Part shown: one piece after another, positions 16,723-25,365 of the stretch | How positions within the stretch are numbered: the stretch's first letter is position 1 | Layout of the letters: every line of letters begins with the position of its first letter | NCBI RefSeq assembly: GCF_001879105.1 | Contig: NZ_MLCF01000025.1 | Span: 1-64,000 of the forward strand | Direction of reading: 5' to 3' | Source: Mangrovactinospora gilvigrisea | GTDB lineage: Bacteria > Actinomycetota > Actinomycetes > Streptomycetales > Streptomycetaceae | Length of the DNA: 64,000 bases | Translations under genes and position numbers: made by a program | Notes under the pieces: generated by a model | The model's database searches: none | Seen by the model: only the letters and a program-made list of their open reading frames with translations | Told to the model about the DNA's origin: nothing

Positions 16723-17502
16723 GTGGGGCCCGCCGCCACCGCCGCGCTGCTCGCCGGCGCGCTGGCGGCGGGCTGCGCGGCGCAAGTCCCCAAGGCGGAC
16801 CCCGGTCCGTCCCCGTCCCCGTCCCGGGCCGCGAGCTCCGCGACCAGCAGCCGGCACCCCCGTCCCCCCGCGAAGGAGAGCCCCCGCATGTCCGCCGACC
16901 CCCGTGCCGACCAGCACCTGCTGTCCGCCGCCCGCGACGGCGACACCGACGCGGTGCGCGCCGCGCTCGCGGCCGGCGCCGACACCGAGACCCGCGACGC
17001 GCGCCGCCGCACCCCGCTGCTGCTCGCCGTGACGAACGATCACGTCCCGGCGATCCGCGCCCTGGTGGAGGCCGGCGCGGACGCCGACGCGCTGGACGAC
17101 CGGCACGACACCCCGTGGCTGGTCACCGGCGTCACCGGCAGCGTGGACGCGATGCGCGCGCTGCTGCCGGCGAAGCCGGACCTGACGATCCGCAACCGGT
17201 TCGGCGGCATCTCGGTGATCCCGGCCTCCGAGCGGGGCCACGCCGCCTATGTGAAGGCGGTCCTGGAGGAGACCGAGATCAACGTCGACCACGTCAACGA
17301 CCTGGGCTGGACGGGGCTGCTGGAGGCCGTCATCCTCGGCAGGGGGACGGAGCCGTGGCAGGACATCGTCCGCACCGAGATCGCGCACGGCGCGCAGGTG
17401 AACCTCGCCGACCGCGAGGGCGTGACGCCGCTGGCGCATGCGGAGAACCGCGGGTACACGGCGATCGCGGAGATCCTCCGGGACGCGGGCGGGCACCGGT
17501 AG
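16723..17502 (+). CDS. Ankyrin-repeat protein, probable lipoprotein
   Basis: Ankyrin repeats fill the second half (for example HLLSAARDGDTDAVRAALAAG and TPLLLAVTNDHVPAIRALVEAGA), about five in all. From GTG 16723 the product has a hydrophobic stretch ending in a lipobox-like LAAGC, then a proline/serine linker, suggesting a membrane-anchored lipoprotein on the outer face. The alternative ATG 16888 has a good AAGGAG ribosome binding site 9 nt upstream and would give a cytoplasmic protein of about 204 residues. I favour the longer form because the lipobox is well formed. The binding partner is unknown. Confidence 0.7.
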   Translation: MGPAATAALLAGALAAGCAAQVPKADPGPSPSPSRAASSATSSRHPRPPAKESPRMSADPRADQHLLSAARDGDTDAVRAALAAGADTETRDARRRTPLLLAVTNDHVPAIRALVEAGADADALDDRHDTPWLVTGVTGSVDAMRALLPAKPDLTIRNRFGGISVIPASERGHAAYVKAVLEETEINVDHVNDLGWTGLLEAVILGRGTEPWQDIVRTEIAHGAQVNLADREGVTPLAHAENRGYTAIAEILRDAGGHR

Positions 17503-17590
17503 GGAGCCGCGCGGCGCTGCGCCGCGGGGTGCGGGGACGCGGGGTGCGGGGACGCCTGCCGGGCGGCGGGTCGGCGGTCCTCACCCGCGC

Positions 17591-18409
17591 TCACGCGGCG
17601 GAGCCGCACGGCGACCGCTGCCCCGCGCCCCTGCGCGGCACCACCAGCGGGGTGCCCGTCTCGGGGTCGTCGATGACCCGGCAGGGGAGCCCGAAGACCT
17701 CCTCCACCAGCTGTTCCGTCACGACCTCCGCCGGTGCGCCCTCCGCCACCACCGCGCCCTCGCGCATCGCGATCAGATGGGTGGCGTAGCGGGCCGCGTG
17801 GTTGAGGTCGTGCAGGACGGCGACCAGGGTGCGGCCCTGCGCGCCGTGCAGCTCCGCGCACAGCTCCAGCACGTCGATCTGGTGCGCGATGTCCAGGTAG
17901 GTGGTCGGCTCGTCCAGCAGCAGCAGCGGGGTGCGCTGGGCGAGCGCCATCGCCAGCCAGACGCGCTGCCGCTGACCGCCCGACAGCTCGTCCACCGGCC
18001 GGTCCGCGAGGTCCGCCGTGCGGGTCGCGGCGAGCGACTCGGCGACCACCCGCTCGTCCTCCTCCGACCACTGCCGGAAGAGCCCCTGGTGCGGGAAGCG
18101 GCCGCGGGCCACCAGCCCGGCGACGGTGATCCCGGCCGGGGCGGTGGACGACTGCGGCAGCAGCCCCAGCGTCCGGGCCACCTCCTTGGCGGGGCGGGCG
18201 TGGATGGCCCGCCCGTCCAGCAGCACCTGCCCACGCTGCGGCTTCAGCAGCCTGGCCAGGGCGCGCAGCAGCGTCGACTTGCCGCAGCCGTTGGGCCCGA
18301 TGACGGCGGTGAACCCGCCGTCCGGGATCGCCACGTCGAGGTCCGCGGCGATGACCCGGTCGTCGTAGCGGAGCTCGGCGTGCTCGGCACGGAGGCGCGG
18401 TTGCGTCAC
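17591..18409 (-). CDS. Iron-siderophore ABC transporter ATPase (FecE-like)
   Basis: A 272-residue ATPase with Walker A GPNGCGKST, signature LSGGQRQR and Walker B LLLDEPTTYLD, the pattern of the FepC/FecE group that powers uptake of ferric siderophores, haem or cobalamin. The GTG start follows a GGAAGGA ribosome binding site. It is the third gene of an operon behind two FecCD permeases, 25 bp after the second permease stop. No binding-protein gene is adjacent, so the lipoprotein partner must be elsewhere. Confidence 0.9.
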   Translation of the reverse strand: MTQPRLRAEHAELRYDDRVIAADLDVAIPDGGFTAVIGPNGCGKSTLLRALARLLKPQRGQVLLDGRAIHARPAKEVARTLGLLPQSSTAPAGITVAGLVARGRFPHQGLFRQWSEEDERVVAESLAATRTADLADRPVDELSGGQRQRVWLAMALAQRTPLLLLDEPTTYLDIAHQIDVLELCAELHGAQGRTLVAVLHDLNHAARYATHLIAMREGAVVAEGAPAEVVTEQLVEEVFGLPCRVIDDPETGTPLVVPRRGAGQRSPCGSAA

Positions 18410-18434
18410 AGCAGGTCCTTCCAGGGGTGAGTGC

Positions 18435-19487
18435 TCATGTCCGGCCAGCCCGGCGCTCCCTGACGAGCAGCCACAGCAGGTAGCCGCCGCCCAGCGCGGC
18501 GGTGAGGACGCCGACCGGCAGCGGGGTGCCGGGCAGCACCCGGCCGTCGGCGAGCCAGTCGGCGCCGGCGGTGAGCGCCGCGCCCATCGCGGCAGCGGTG
18601 CCGATGCCCGGCTCGGGGGAGCGGGTGAGGCGGCGGGCCAGCTGCGGCGCGGCGAGCGCCACGAACGGGATCGGCCCGGCCGCCGAGGTGGCCACCGCGG
18701 CGAGCAGCACGCCCGCGGCCGACAGCCACAGCCGGGTCCGCGCGGTGTTGACGCCCAGCGCCACCGCGGCGTCCTCGCCCATCTCGGCGAGCGCCATCCG
18801 ACGGGACGTCAGCACCACCGCGGGCAGCACCGCGACGAGGACGGCCGCCACCGGCAGGGCGTTGGACCAGCCGCGGCCGTCGAGGCTGCCGGTGAGCCAG
18901 AGCAGCGCCTGCTGGGCCTCGGCGAAGCTGGCCCGGGTGAGCAGATAGCTGTTGAGGGCGCCGAGCACGGCGGTGACGCCGATCCCGGTGAGCACCAGCC
19001 GTCCGCCGGCGCCGCCCACTCCGCGCCGGGCGAGGCCGTGCACCAGGAGGGCCGCCACCACCCCGCCGAGCACCGCGCCGAGCGGGACGCCGACCGCGCC
19101 GCCGCCCAGCACCACGATCACCAGCAGCGCGCCGCCGGCCGAGCCGGCGGTGAAGCCGATGATGTCCGGGCTGGCCAGCGGGTTGCGGGCGAGCGACTGG
19201 AAGATCCCGCCGGAGGCCGCGAAGGCCGCGCCGACCAGCAGCCCGGTGGCGATCCGCGGCAGCCGCAGCTCGGTGACGACGAAGGAGGCGCCGGGCGGCC
19301 CGCCGCCGGCGAGGGTGGCCAGGACCTGGCCGGGCGTCAGCCGGTACTCGCCGGTGCCGAGCGCCACCACCCCGACGGCCGCCGCGGCGAGCAGCAGTGC
19401 CGTGCAGACGACCACCGTGCGCGGCCGCACCAGCAGGCTGAACCGCCCGGCGCGCAGCGGCTTCCCGGTGCCCGAGGTGATGCTCAC
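18435..19487 (-). CDS. FecCD-type iron transport permease 2
   Basis: A 350-residue permease with about nine to ten membrane segments and the FecCD signature LVGAAFAASGGIFQSLARNPLASPDIIG (quoted region split by position: roughly residues 65-92). The GTG start overlaps the stop of permease 1 by 4 nt, so the two subunits of the heterodimer are made together. It would move ferric siderophore inward with the downstream ATPase. The iron box upstream of the operon points to iron repression. Confidence 0.88.
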   Translation of the reverse strand: MSITSGTGKPLRAGRFSLLVRPRTVVVCTALLLAAAAVGVVALGTGEYRLTPGQVLATLAGGGPPGASFVVTELRLPRIATGLLVGAAFAASGGIFQSLARNPLASPDIIGFTAGSAGGALLVIVVLGGGAVGVPLGAVLGGVVAALLVHGLARRGVGGAGGRLVLTGIGVTAVLGALNSYLLTRASFAEAQQALLWLTGSLDGRGWSNALPVAAVLVAVLPAVVLTSRRMALAEMGEDAAVALGVNTARTRLWLSAAGVLLAAVATSAAGPIPFVALAAPQLARRLTRSPEPGIGTAAAMGAALTAGADWLADGRVLPGTPLPVGVLTAALGGGYLLWLLVRERRAGRT

Positions 19488-20503
19488 AGCTCCGCCATCC
19501 TTCGGCTCCGGACCAGCAGGACGAAGGCGAGCCCGCCGAGCACCGCGGTGACGACGCCCACCTGGAGCTCGGAGTCGGAGCCGGCGGCGACCCGGGCGAG
19601 CACGTCCGAGCCGAGCAGCAGCACCGGCGCCAGCACCATCGAGAACGGCAGGATCCAGCGCTGGTCGGGCCCGGTGAGGGCGCGCGCGGCGTGCGGGATC
19701 ATCAGCCCCAGGAAGCCGATCGGCCCGCAGGCGGCGGTGGCCGCCCCGCACAGCAGGGTGATGGCGAGCACGGCGAGCGCGCGGGTGCGTCCGGGCCGGG
19801 CGCCGAGCGCGCGGGCGCTGTCCTCGCCGAGCGCGACGGCGTTGAGCGGACGGGCGAGGCCGAGCGCGATCAGCGCGCCGAGCAGCATCAGCGGCCCGGT
19901 CTCGGCGAGCACATGCATGCCGTTGTCGACGGTGAGCGCGCCGACCACCCAGAACCGCATCTTGTCCAGCGCGGCCGAGTCGAGGATCTGGAAGGCCTGG
20001 TTGACGCCGAGCAGGGCGGCCTGCACGGCGGTGCCGGCGAGCGCCAGGCGGACCGGGGTGGCGGCGGCGCCCCGGCCGGAGCGTCCGGCGCCGAGCAGAT
20101 AGACGACCGCGGTCGCGGCGGCGGCGCCGGCGAGCGCGAACCAGACGAAGCCGGACGGGGATTGGACGCCGAGCAAGGAGATGGCGGCGACGGCCCCGAG
20201 CGAGGCGCCGGCGTTGACGCCGAGGATGCCGGGGTCGGCGAGCGGGTTGCGGGTCAGCCCCTGCATCAGCGCCCCGGCGAGGCCGAGCGAGGCGCCGGCG
20301 GCGAGGCCCAGCGCGGTGCGCGGCAGCCGCAGCCTGCGGACCACCGTGTCGTCGTAGGTGCCGGTGGGGTGGGCGAGGGCGTGCCAGATGCCGGCCGGGC
20401 CGATGCCCTTGGTGCCGACGGCTATGGAGAGCGCGGCCGTGACGGCCAGCAGTGCCAGCGCCGCGACGAGCAGCGCGGCGAGCCGCGGCGCGGTCCTGGG
20501 CAA
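19484..20503 (-). CDS. FecCD-type iron transport permease 1
   Basis: A 339-residue FecCD permease, first gene of the importer operon, with the family segment GASLGLAGALMQGLTRNPLA near residues 74-93. The start is a TTG at 20503, chosen because AAGGAGA lies about 8 nt upstream on the coding strand and no other start fits. An iron-box-like sequence lies about 60 bp upstream, between this operon and the divergent MFS gene. Function as the membrane channel for a ferric siderophore is well supported; the specific siderophore is unknown. Confidence 0.88.
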   Translation of the reverse strand: MPRTAPRLAALLVAALALLAVTAALSIAVGTKGIGPAGIWHALAHPTGTYDDTVVRRLRLPRTALGLAAGASLGLAGALMQGLTRNPLADPGILGVNAGASLGAVAAISLLGVQSPSGFVWFALAGAAAATAVVYLLGAGRSGRGAAATPVRLALAGTAVQAALLGVNQAFQILDSAALDKMRFWVVGALTVDNGMHVLAETGPLMLLGALIALGLARPLNAVALGEDSARALGARPGRTRALAVLAITLLCGAATAACGPIGFLGLMIPHAARALTGPDQRWILPFSMVLAPVLLLGSDVLARVAAGSDSELQVGVVTAVLGGLAFVLLVRSRRMAEL

Positions 20504-20560
20504 GCGGGGTCTCCTTCGTCGTCCGCGGCGAGCGGGTCGAGCGGGTCGAGCGCGTCGAGC

Positions 20561-20579
20561 GAAGGAAAGGCTAACCTAA
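20561..20579. promoter_or_regulatory. DmdR/IdeR-type iron box
   Basis: The sequence GAAGGAAAGGCTAACCTAA matches the actinobacterial iron-repressor consensus TTAGGTTAGGCTAACCTAA at 15 of 19 positions; its right half is perfect. It lies between the siderophore importer operon (starting 20503, minus) and the divergent MFS gene (starting 20655, plus), so one site could iron-repress both. Position and match support the call; binding is not shown. Confidence 0.72.
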
Positions 20580-20654
20580 CTTCTCCGGGCGGGGAACGGG
20601 GGCCCCGAATATCGGGTGCGCCGCGCGCCCCGCGAGCCGTAGGATCTCGCGCTC

Positions 20655-21920
20655 GTGGCTCTCAGCGAACGCGCCGCACTGGCGCCCTTCAGGGAGGCCT
20701 CGTTCCGGGTGCTGTTCTCCGGACGGGTCGTCAACTTCTTCGGCAACGCCTTCGCCCCGGTGGCACTGGGATTCGCCGTGCTGGACGCCACCGGGTCGAC
20801 CGCCCGGCTCGGGCTGGTGGTCGGCGTCCGGATGGTCGCCAACGTGGTGTTCCTGCTCTTCGGCGGGGTGCTCGCCGACCGGCTGCCGCGCGCCGCGGTG
20901 CTCGTCGGCTCCAACGTGCTCAGCGGCCTCAGCCAGATCGCCCTCGCCGCGCTGGTGCTCACCCACCACACCAGCCTGCCGCTGCTGCTGGTGCTCTCCG
21001 CCTTCAACGGGACCGTCTCGGCGCTCTCCAACCCGGCCTCCGCCGCGCTCACCTCGCAGACCATCCCGGACGCGCTGCGCACCCAGGCCAACGCGGTGAT
21101 GCGGCTGGGGCGCAGCGGCGCGATGATCCTCGGCTCGTCCTGCGCCGGCATCCTGGTCGCCGGGTTCGGCGCCGGCTGGGGGCTCGCCGTGGACGGCGCC
21201 ACCTTCCTCGCCTCCGCCGCGCTCTTCGCCGCGCTGCGCGTGCCCAGCGCCGCGCCCGCCGAGCGGGCGAGCACCATCACCGAACTCCGCCAGGGCTGGA
21301 CCGAGTTCGCCTCCCGCACCTGGGTGTGGCTGGTGGTCGTCGCCTTCATGATCGTGAACGCGGTCTTCTCCTCCGCGCAGCAGGTGCTCGGCCCGGCCGT
21401 CGCCGACCACACCTTCGGCCGCCGCGCCTGGGGCTTCATCATCGCCGCCCAGACCGCCGGCATGGTCGTCGGCGGGATGCTGGCGATCCGGCTGCGGCCC
21501 CGCCGGCTGCTCCTCTTCGGCTGCGTCTGCGTCCTCGGGCAGGTGCCGCTGCTGCTCGCGCTCGGCGTCTGGCCCATGGTGCCGGTGCTGCTGGTCGCCG
21601 GGTTCGTCGACGGACTGCTGCTGGAGCAGTTCGGCGTCGCCTGGGAGGTCTCGCTCCAGCAGCACATCCCGGCCGACCGGCTCGCCCGCGTCTACTCCTA
21701 CGACATGGTCGGCTCGTTCGTCGCCATCCCCATCGGCCAGATGTCCATCGGACCGCTCGCCGAGGCGTACGGCAACGGCCCCGTCCTGGTCGGCGGCGCC
21801 GCCCTCAGCGTCGCCATGGTCGCGATGATGTGCGCGTCGCGCAGCGTCCGCGGCCTGGTGAACGAGGCCCGCGCCCCGGAGGCCGACGCCGAGGCCGTCG
21901 CGGTCACGGGTGCAGCTTGA
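20655..21920 (+). CDS. MFS transporter, possible siderophore exporter
   Basis: A 421-residue major facilitator of the MFS_3 type (EntS-like), with twelve hydrophobic segments and the loop motif GGVLADRLPRAAVL after the second helix. It is divergent from a siderophore importer operon and shares the iron-box region, so export of a siderophore or another iron-linked metabolite is a reasonable inference; generic drug efflux is the alternative. The GTG start at 20655 has only a weak ribosome binding site. Its 3' end overlaps the convergent DUF2000 gene by 17 nt. Confidence 0.8.
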   Translation: MALSERAALAPFREASFRVLFSGRVVNFFGNAFAPVALGFAVLDATGSTARLGLVVGVRMVANVVFLLFGGVLADRLPRAAVLVGSNVLSGLSQIALAALVLTHHTSLPLLLVLSAFNGTVSALSNPASAALTSQTIPDALRTQANAVMRLGRSGAMILGSSCAGILVAGFGAGWGLAVDGATFLASAALFAALRVPSAAPAERASTITELRQGWTEFASRTWVWLVVVAFMIVNAVFSSAQQVLGPAVADHTFGRRAWGFIIAAQTAGMVVGGMLAIRLRPRRLLLFGCVCVLGQVPLLLALGVWPMVPVLLVAGFVDGLLLEQFGVAWEVSLQQHIPADRLARVYSYDMVGSFVAIPIGQMSIGPLAEAYGNGPVLVGGAALSVAMVAMMCASRSVRGLVNEARAPEADAEAVAVTGAA

Positions 21921-22314
21921 GGCGGTCCGCGGCCTTGTCGACCTCCTTGCGGGGGCCGTAGATCCCGATGCCGACCAGGTCCAGCTCGTCGGCCGGGACC
22001 TCGGCGACGGCGGCGCGGTTCGCCTCGTCCCAGCCGGTCTCGAACATCTGCCGGGTGTAGACGGCCACCCGCAGCCCGCGCTCGACGGCCCGCGCCCGGG
22101 TGCGGGCCAGCACGGCGGCGTCGCCCGCCAGGCACATCACCGGCTCCCGGGAGAGCGCCAGGTACTCGGTGCCGTCGGCGTCCAGGTACGGCTTGCCGAT
22201 CACCTCGTCCGTCGCCTGCCCCAGGCCGGTGCCGAGGAAGGCGACGACGTTCAGCTTCTGCCAGGTCTCCAGGTCGGCGCGGACGGCGACGGCCATCTTG
22301 GTCTCGAATCGCAT
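21904..22314 (-). CDS. DUF2000 family protein
   Basis: A 136-residue protein of the DUF2000 family, recognised from the MRFETKMAVAVRADLETWQKLNVVAFL start and the ACVL-like core with a central REPVMCLAGD segment. The family has a peptidyl-tRNA-hydrolase-II-like fold but no established activity. I place the start at ATG 22314; upstream in-frame sequence is low-complexity. It is divergent from an AraC regulator, a pairing often seen for DUF2000 genes, which suggests the regulator controls it. Confidence 0.78.
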   Translation of the reverse strand: MRFETKMAVAVRADLETWQKLNVVAFLGTGLGQATDEVIGKPYLDADGTEYLALSREPVMCLAGDAAVLARTRARAVERGLRVAVYTRQMFETGWDEANRAAVAEVPADELDLVGIGIYGPRKEVDKAADRLKLHP

Positions 22315-22381
22315 GGCCCGAGTCTCGGTCCGTGGGACGGCGGCCGTCTTGAACGCCGGTGCGCGGCCCGCCGGGTGCAGG

Positions 22382-23254
22382 ATGGCAGGCATGGGCACGG
22401 CGACCACCTCCACCGAGCGGTCGCGCTGGTGGCGGTCGGCGGACGGCGCCGTCGAGGCCATGCGCGCGGACTTCCGCAGCCACACCTTTCCGCTGCACAT
22501 CCACGGCACCTACTCGTTCGGCATCACCGACGGCGGCGCGCAGGCGTTCCGCTGCCGCGGGGAGGGGCACGTCTCGGCGGCGGGCCTGGTGATGGCCTTC
22601 AACCCGGACGACCCGCACGACGGGCATGCGGCGGACCTGGGGGGCTACCGCTACCGGATGCTGCACATCGCCGAGTCGGCGGTGCGCGGCGCGCTCGGCG
22701 GGGACGGGGCGGTGCCGCTGCCGCTCTTCGCCGAACCGGTGCTGGACGCGCCGCGGTTGGGGCGGGCGCTGGCGCGGCTGCACGCCGCGGTGGAGGGCGG
22801 CGCCGACCGGCTGGTGGTGGACGAGCGGGTGGTCGCGGCGGTGCGCGGCATGGTGAGCGGGGCGGCGACGCGGGCCGCGCCGGGCGTCCCGCGGCAGGCG
22901 GCCGGGCCGGGGGACGCGGTGGCGGCGCGGGCGCGGGCGGTGCTGGAGGAGCGCTGGGCGGAGGATCTGGCGCCGGAGGAGCTGGCGCGGTTGGCGGGGG
23001 CGGGGAGCCGGTTCGCGCTGTACCGGGCGTTTCGGGGGCGGTACGGGATGGCGCCGAGCGAGTTCCGCAGGGACCTGCGGCTGCGGCGGGCGCGGGGGCT
23101 GTTGCGGGGGCGAGACGGCATGCCCCTGGTCGACGTCGCCGCGGTGACGGGCTTCGCCGACCAGGCGCACCTCACGCGGTGGTTCACGCGGGTGTACGGG
23201 GTCACCCCCGGCGAGTACCGCGCGGCGCGCGGCGGCCCCTCCTCACCACCCTGA
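22382..23254 (+). CDS. AraC-family transcriptional regulator
   Basis: A 290-residue regulator: an N-terminal cupin-like AraC ligand-binding domain (HTFPLHIHGTYSFGITDGGAQ, with PDDPHDGHAA) and a C-terminal double HTH (YGMAPSEFRRDLRLRRAR, then DVAAVTGFADQAHLTRWFTRVYGVTPGEYR). Such proteins bind small effectors and activate or repress nearby genes. The start may be ATG 22382 or 22391. It is divergent from the DUF2000 gene and ends where the 134-bp repeat array begins. Confidence 0.88.
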   Translation: MAGMGTATTSTERSRWWRSADGAVEAMRADFRSHTFPLHIHGTYSFGITDGGAQAFRCRGEGHVSAAGLVMAFNPDDPHDGHAADLGGYRYRMLHIAESAVRGALGGDGAVPLPLFAEPVLDAPRLGRALARLHAAVEGGADRLVVDERVVAAVRGMVSGAATRAAPGVPRQAAGPGDAVAARARAVLEERWAEDLAPEELARLAGAGSRFALYRAFRGRYGMAPSEFRRDLRLRRARGLLRGRDGMPLVDVAAVTGFADQAHLTRWFTRVYGVTPGEYRAARGGPSSPP

Positions 23255-23270
23255 CCCCCGCCACCCCGCG

Positions 23271-23880
23271 CGGCGTTGGCGTGTCCCGGAGGGGTGCGGG
23301 GGGCTGCGCGGGCGGCCGCGTACGGCCCGCGGTGTTGGCGCCCGGCGCCGGGTCGGCGGGATCGCGGCGGGTGCTTTTCCGGCCCATCCCACCGGAGGTG
23401 TGCGCGGCGTTGGCGTGTCCCGGAGGGGTGCGGGGGGCTGCGCGGGCGGCCGCGTACGGCCCGCGGTGTTGGCGCCCGGCGCCGGGTCGGCGGGATCGCG
23501 GCGGGTGCTTTTCCGGCTCACCCCACGGGAGGTGTGCGCGGCGTTGGCGTGTCCCGCGGGGGGCTGCGCGGGCGGCCGCGTACGGCCCGCGGTGTTGGTG
23601 CCCGGGGCCGGGTCGGCGGGATCGCGGCGGGTGCTTTTCCGGCCCATCCCACCGGAGGTGTGTGCGGCGTTGGCGTGTCCCGGAGGGGTGCGGGGGGCTG
23701 CGCGGGCGGCCGCCTACGGCTCGTGGCGTTGGTGTCCGGGGCCGGGTCGGCGGGATCGCGGCGGGTGCTTTTCCGGCCCATCCCACCGGAGGTGTGTGCG
23801 GCGTTGGCGTGTCCCCGCGGGGGCGCGGGGGGCTGCGCGGGCGGCCGCGTACGGCCCGTGGCGTTGGCGCCCGGGCGCAG
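23271..23880. repeat. Tandem array of five 134-bp GC-rich units
   Basis: The entire gap between two convergent genes is a direct tandem repeat. Units begin with CGGCGTTGGCGTGTCCC at 23271, 23405, 23539, 23665 and 23799; spacings are 134, 134, 126 and 134 bp, and the last unit is cut after about 80 bp. Each unit has a GGCCGCGTACGGCC palindrome, a second GC palindrome (CCCGGCGCCGGG in units 1 and 2), a constant GGATCGCGGCGGGTGCTTTTCC segment (22 bp, given here by content) and a second, degenerate copy of the GTTGGCG leader. Open frames crossing it on both strands are repeat artefacts. Confidence 0.92.
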
Positions 23881-23889
23881 CCGAGAGGC

Positions 23890-25299
23890 TCAGCCGCGTC
23901 TCCCCATCAGGCACGCGGTGACGGTGGCCGCCGCGTACAGCGATGCCGCAACCAGCGCGGCGGCGTGGAGGCCGTCCACCAGGTGCGCCGCGGCGAGCGT
24001 GCCGAAGAGGGCGACGCCGACCGTGGAGCCGGTCTGGCGGGAGACGTTGAAGACCGCGGAGGCCACCCCCGCCGCATCCCGCGGCGCCGCCTCCATCAGC
24101 GCGGACGTCGCCGCCGGCATGCACAGCGGGGTGCCGATGCCGCAGCAGACCAGCGCCGGCAGCAGCGCCCAGTAGGGCGTGTGCGGGCCCGCCACCAGCC
24201 AGCAGGCGAAGCCGACCGTCCCGAACGCCAGCCCCAGCCGCATCGGCAGGTACGGGCCCGTCCGCGCCGCGATCCGCCCCGACAGGGGCGAGGACGCGAT
24301 CCCCATCGCCATGCACGGCAGCAGCGCCAGCCCCGCCGTCGTCGCCGAATAGCCGCGCACCTGCTGGAAGTAGAGCGTCAGCAGATACAGCAGCCCGTAG
24401 AAGCCCAGGTTGAGGACGACTCCGATCAGCGCCGACGCGGAGAACGGCACCCGCCGGAAGAGCCCGAGCGGCAGCACCGCGTCCGCCCCGCGCCGCCGGG
24501 CGACCGCGACGAAGCCGGCCGCCGCGGCCACCGCCACCGCGAACCCGCCCAGCACCGGCGCCGACGCCCAGCCCACCGTCCCCGCCTCGTTGAGCCCGAA
24601 CGCCAGCCCCAGCAGCGTCGCCACCCCCAGCGCCAGCCCGGGGAGGTCGAAGCGGGTCGTCGCCGCCCGCCGCGCGACCGGGCCGATATGACGCAGCGTC
24701 ACCGCCACCGCGGCCGCCGCCACCGGGACGTTGAGCCAGAAGACCGAGCGCCAGCCCAGCGCCTCCACCAGCACCCCGCCCACCACCGGCCCCGCCGCGG
24801 CCGCCGTGCACGCCACGCCGCCCCAGATGCCCACCGCCCGGGCCCGCGCCGCCCGGTCCGGGTAGGACGCCGAGAGCAGCGCCAGCGACGCCGGGATGAG
24901 CAGCGCCGCCCCCACCCCCTGCGCGAACCGCGCCGCGATCAGCGCCCCCGTCGCCGGCGCCAGCGCACACGCCGCCGAGGCCGCCGCGAAGACGCCCAAC
25001 CCGCCCAGCCACAGCCGCCGATGGCCGAACCGGTCGCCCAGCCCGCCGCCGAGCAGCAGCAGCCCCGCGAAGACCGTGGTGTAGCCGTCGACAACCCACT
25101 GCAACCCGGCCGGGCCCGCCCCCAGCCCGGAGCGCAGCGCCGGCTCGGCCACCGTCACCACCGTCACGTCCAGGATCACCATGAACTGGCCGAGGCAGAG
25201 GGCGACCAGCGGGAGCACGGACAGCGGGGCGCGAGCGGGACCGGGGGCCGGGGGCGCGGGACGGGTGCCGCTCAGAGGAGTGCTCAAGGGGGTGCTCAT
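23890..25299 (-). CDS. DHA2-type MFS drug exporter
   Basis: A 469-residue, 14-segment major facilitator of the DHA2 family. It begins with LCLGQFMVILDVTVVTVAEP, the typical first helix with the D-x-T-V-V motif, and has the loop motif GGLGDRFGHRRL and the antiporter motif GPVVGGVL. It should export drugs or a metabolite using the proton gradient. ATG 25299 is used because the upstream frame is only a shadow of the divergent regulator. The divergent ArsR-type gene starts 67 bp away and probably controls this exporter. Confidence 0.88.
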   Translation of the reverse strand: MSTPLSTPLSGTRPAPPAPGPARAPLSVLPLVALCLGQFMVILDVTVVTVAEPALRSGLGAGPAGLQWVVDGYTTVFAGLLLLGGGLGDRFGHRRLWLGGLGVFAAASAACALAPATGALIAARFAQGVGAALLIPASLALLSASYPDRAARARAVGIWGGVACTAAAAGPVVGGVLVEALGWRSVFWLNVPVAAAAVAVTLRHIGPVARRAATTRFDLPGLALGVATLLGLAFGLNEAGTVGWASAPVLGGFAVAVAAAAGFVAVARRRGADAVLPLGLFRRVPFSASALIGVVLNLGFYGLLYLLTLYFQQVRGYSATTAGLALLPCMAMGIASSPLSGRIAARTGPYLPMRLGLAFGTVGFACWLVAGPHTPYWALLPALVCCGIGTPLCMPAATSALMEAAPRDAAGVASAVFNVSRQTGSTVGVALFGTLAAAHLVDGLHAAALVAASLYAAATVTACLMGRRG

Positions 25300-25365
25300 G
25301 GGCGCCAGTGTCGAACCGGGACGCTTCGGTGGCCGCCGAAACAACGCCGACCTACGCTCGTTCCC

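Noticed and set aside
23276-23921. Open frames of 94-300 codons on both strands across the repeat array
   Set aside because: They follow the 134-bp unit, give repetitive Gly/Arg/Ala/Pro protein and lack start sites with ribosome binding sites; they are by-products of GC-rich repeats.
21910-25365. Very long plus-strand frame leading into the ArsR gene
   Set aside because: It crosses the AraC gene in another frame, the repeat array and the antisense of the MFS gene. Only the part from ATG 25366 has a recognisable protein.
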